In this document: piece by piece, positions 63,257-64,000 of the stretch | How positions within the stretch are numbered: the first letter of the stretch is position 1 | How the letters are laid out: every line of letters starts with the position of its first letter | Assembly: GCA_016787225.1 (NCBI GenBank) | Contig: JAEUUY010000005.1 | Coordinates: 1 to 64,000, forward strand | From: Chitinophagales bacterium | GTDB taxonomy: Bacteria > Bacteroidota > Bacteroidia > Chitinophagales > JADJOU01 | Length of the DNA: 64,000 nt | Direction of reading: 5' to 3' | The notes under the pieces: model-generated | The model's database searches: none | What the model was told of the DNA's origin: nothing | Seen by the model: only the letters and a program-made list of their open reading frames with translations | Program-made: the position numbers and the translations under genes

Positions 63257-63288
63257 GAAAAAATGCCTCCCATAAAAATGAGAGGCAT
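63257..63288 (-). terminator. EF-G gene terminator
   Basis: On the minus strand the stem ATGCCTCTCAT / ATGGGAGGCAT (one mismatch) is closed by TTTT and followed by a T-run complementary to 63257-63262. It lies 34 bases after the EF-G stop. Confidence 0.8.
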
Positions 63289-63321
63289 AGAAATCAAATT
63301 AAAAATTGTATTGCTCTTATT

Positions 63322-64000
63322 CTAAGAGTTTCCTTTTTTACCCTTGGCAGTCTCCATAATTTCTTTGGCTACGTTATTAGGTACTTGAGAATAATGCGAG
63401 AACTCCATAGTGGAACTTGCTCTACCAGAAGTAATGGTACGAAGCTGCGTCACATAACCGAACATTTCAGAAAGTGGCACTTCCGCCTTGATTACGGTAC
63501 CTGTCAATTTCGTTTCTTGACCTTTAGGCAATCCTCTTCTTCTATTCAAGTCACCGATAACACCACCTACATATTCTTCAGGAGTAATAACTTCTAGCTT
63601 CATGATAGGCTCTAGAATCACAGGATTACATTTAGGAGCCGCTTCTCTAAAACCATCTTTTGCACAAAGTTCAAACGCGATAGGTTTGGAGTCAACTGCG
63701 TGCATAGAACCGTCATATACTCTTACCTTCATAGAATCGATAGAGTAGCCTGCTAAAACCCCATTGCCCATCATTTGATTAAATCCTTCGATGATAGGTT
63801 TTTGGTAGTTTCTATCGATAGCACCTCCTACTATATCCCATTTGAATTGAAGTTTCGTTTTTCCTGATTTGAAATCATCGCTATTCAAGAAATCCTCATC
63901 TGCTGGACCCAATTCAAACTCCATATCGGCGAATAAACCCGAACCACCCGTTTGCTTCTTCAATTTCTCTCTATGAGATACTGTTGTATTCAACGCCTCT
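63322..64000 (-). CDS. fusA: Elongation factor G, 3' part
   Basis: The C-terminal 226 codons of a translation elongation factor G gene; the frame continues beyond the window end (EALNTTVSHREKLKKQTGGSG). It includes domain IV (GGAIDRNYQKPIIEGFNQMM, MKVRVYDGSMHAVDSKPIAFELCAKDGFREA, IMKLEVITPEEYVGGVIGDLNRRRG) and domain V (FGYVTQLRTITSGRASSTMEFSHYSQVP, ending VAKEIMETAKG). EF-G promotes tRNA-mRNA translocation with GTP. Whether this is the main EF-G or a paralogue such as fusA2 cannot be decided without the N-terminus; the sequence SGLFADMEFELGPADEDFLNSDD is somewhat diverged. Confidence 0.85.
   Translation of the reverse strand, partial: EALNTTVSHREKLKKQTGGSGLFADMEFELGPADEDFLNSDDFKSGKTKLQFKWDIVGGAIDRNYQKPIIEGFNQMMGNGVLAGYSIDSMKVRVYDGSMHAVDSKPIAFELCAKDGFREAAPKCNPVILEPIMKLEVITPEEYVGGVIGDLNRRRGLPKGQETKLTGTVIKAEVPLSEMFGYVTQLRTITSGRASSTMEFSHYSQVPNNVAKEIMETAKGKKGNS

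Overview
The window is AT-rich and densely coded, and looks like a chromosome segment of a Bacteroidota bacterium; I cannot place it to order. The evidence is a short 288-residue primary sigma factor, four proteins with type IX secretion (T9SS) C-terminal sorting domains, a SecA of about 1100 residues, a one-protein TPR/histidine kinase/receiver/AraC regulator, and many upstream sequences matching the Bacteroidota -7 element TAnnTTTG. No rRNA, tRNA, prophage, IS element or CRISPR array was seen.

Layout. 0.1-3.4 kb (-): VOC protein, family 2 glycosyltransferase, SpoU-type RNA methyltransferase, arginase-family hydrolase and a small TPR protein, probably one operon. 3.48-3.70 kb (+): a candidate structured non-coding RNA of about 210 nt with its own promoter and terminator. 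3.7-6.05 kb (+): FAH-family enzyme, metK and a GlsB-type membrane protein. 6.1-16.6 kb (-): a small outer-membrane barrel, a T9SS cargo protein and a 2505-residue protein built from 10-residue repeats. 17.0-23.4 kb (-): YegP-like protein, lipoprotein, KdsC phosphatase, MORN-like protein, agmatinase-family enzyme, four-helix-bundle protein flanked by 7-bp repeat arrays, enoyl-CoA hydratase and glyS. 23.5-29.7 kb (+): RelE-type toxin-antitoxin pair, FucP-like sugar permease, two small membrane proteins and secA. 29.8-31.3 kb (-): PagL-like protein and rpoD. 31.4-36.0 kb (+): an unrecognised protein, fabH, an exported protein, a cysteine-repeat T9SS protein and an SdpI-like protein. 36.0-42.8 kb: S41-like protease homologue, kbl, isochorismate synthase, a divergent GAPDH, LD-carboxypeptidase and a small exported protein. 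42.9-50.0 kb (+): hybrid regulator followed by a polysaccharide export lipoprotein, a tyrosine autokinase and a WecA/MraY-type transferase, a surface-polysaccharide locus. 50-58 kb: GH3-like protein, purB, a cation efflux protein, tsaD and two membrane glycosyltransferases. 58.1-64 kb (-): a 1654-residue T9SS adhesin-like protein and the 3' part of an EF-G gene cut by the window end.

Much of the window is housekeeping (metK, glyS, secA, rpoD, fabH, purB, tsaD, EF-G). The accessory content concerns the cell surface: T9SS cargo, the giant repeat protein, polysaccharide export and lipid A or lipoprotein-type envelope proteins.

The most interesting items are the structured RNA at 3486-3697, the period-7 repeat arrays in inverted orientation around the four-helix-bundle gene, the 30-bp-unit architecture of the giant repeat protein, two enzyme homologues that appear to lack a catalytic residue (S41-like and PagL-like), and essential genes whose start codon lies so close to the -7 element that a leaderless mRNA is predicted. 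All functional assignments come from reading motifs; no database search was run.
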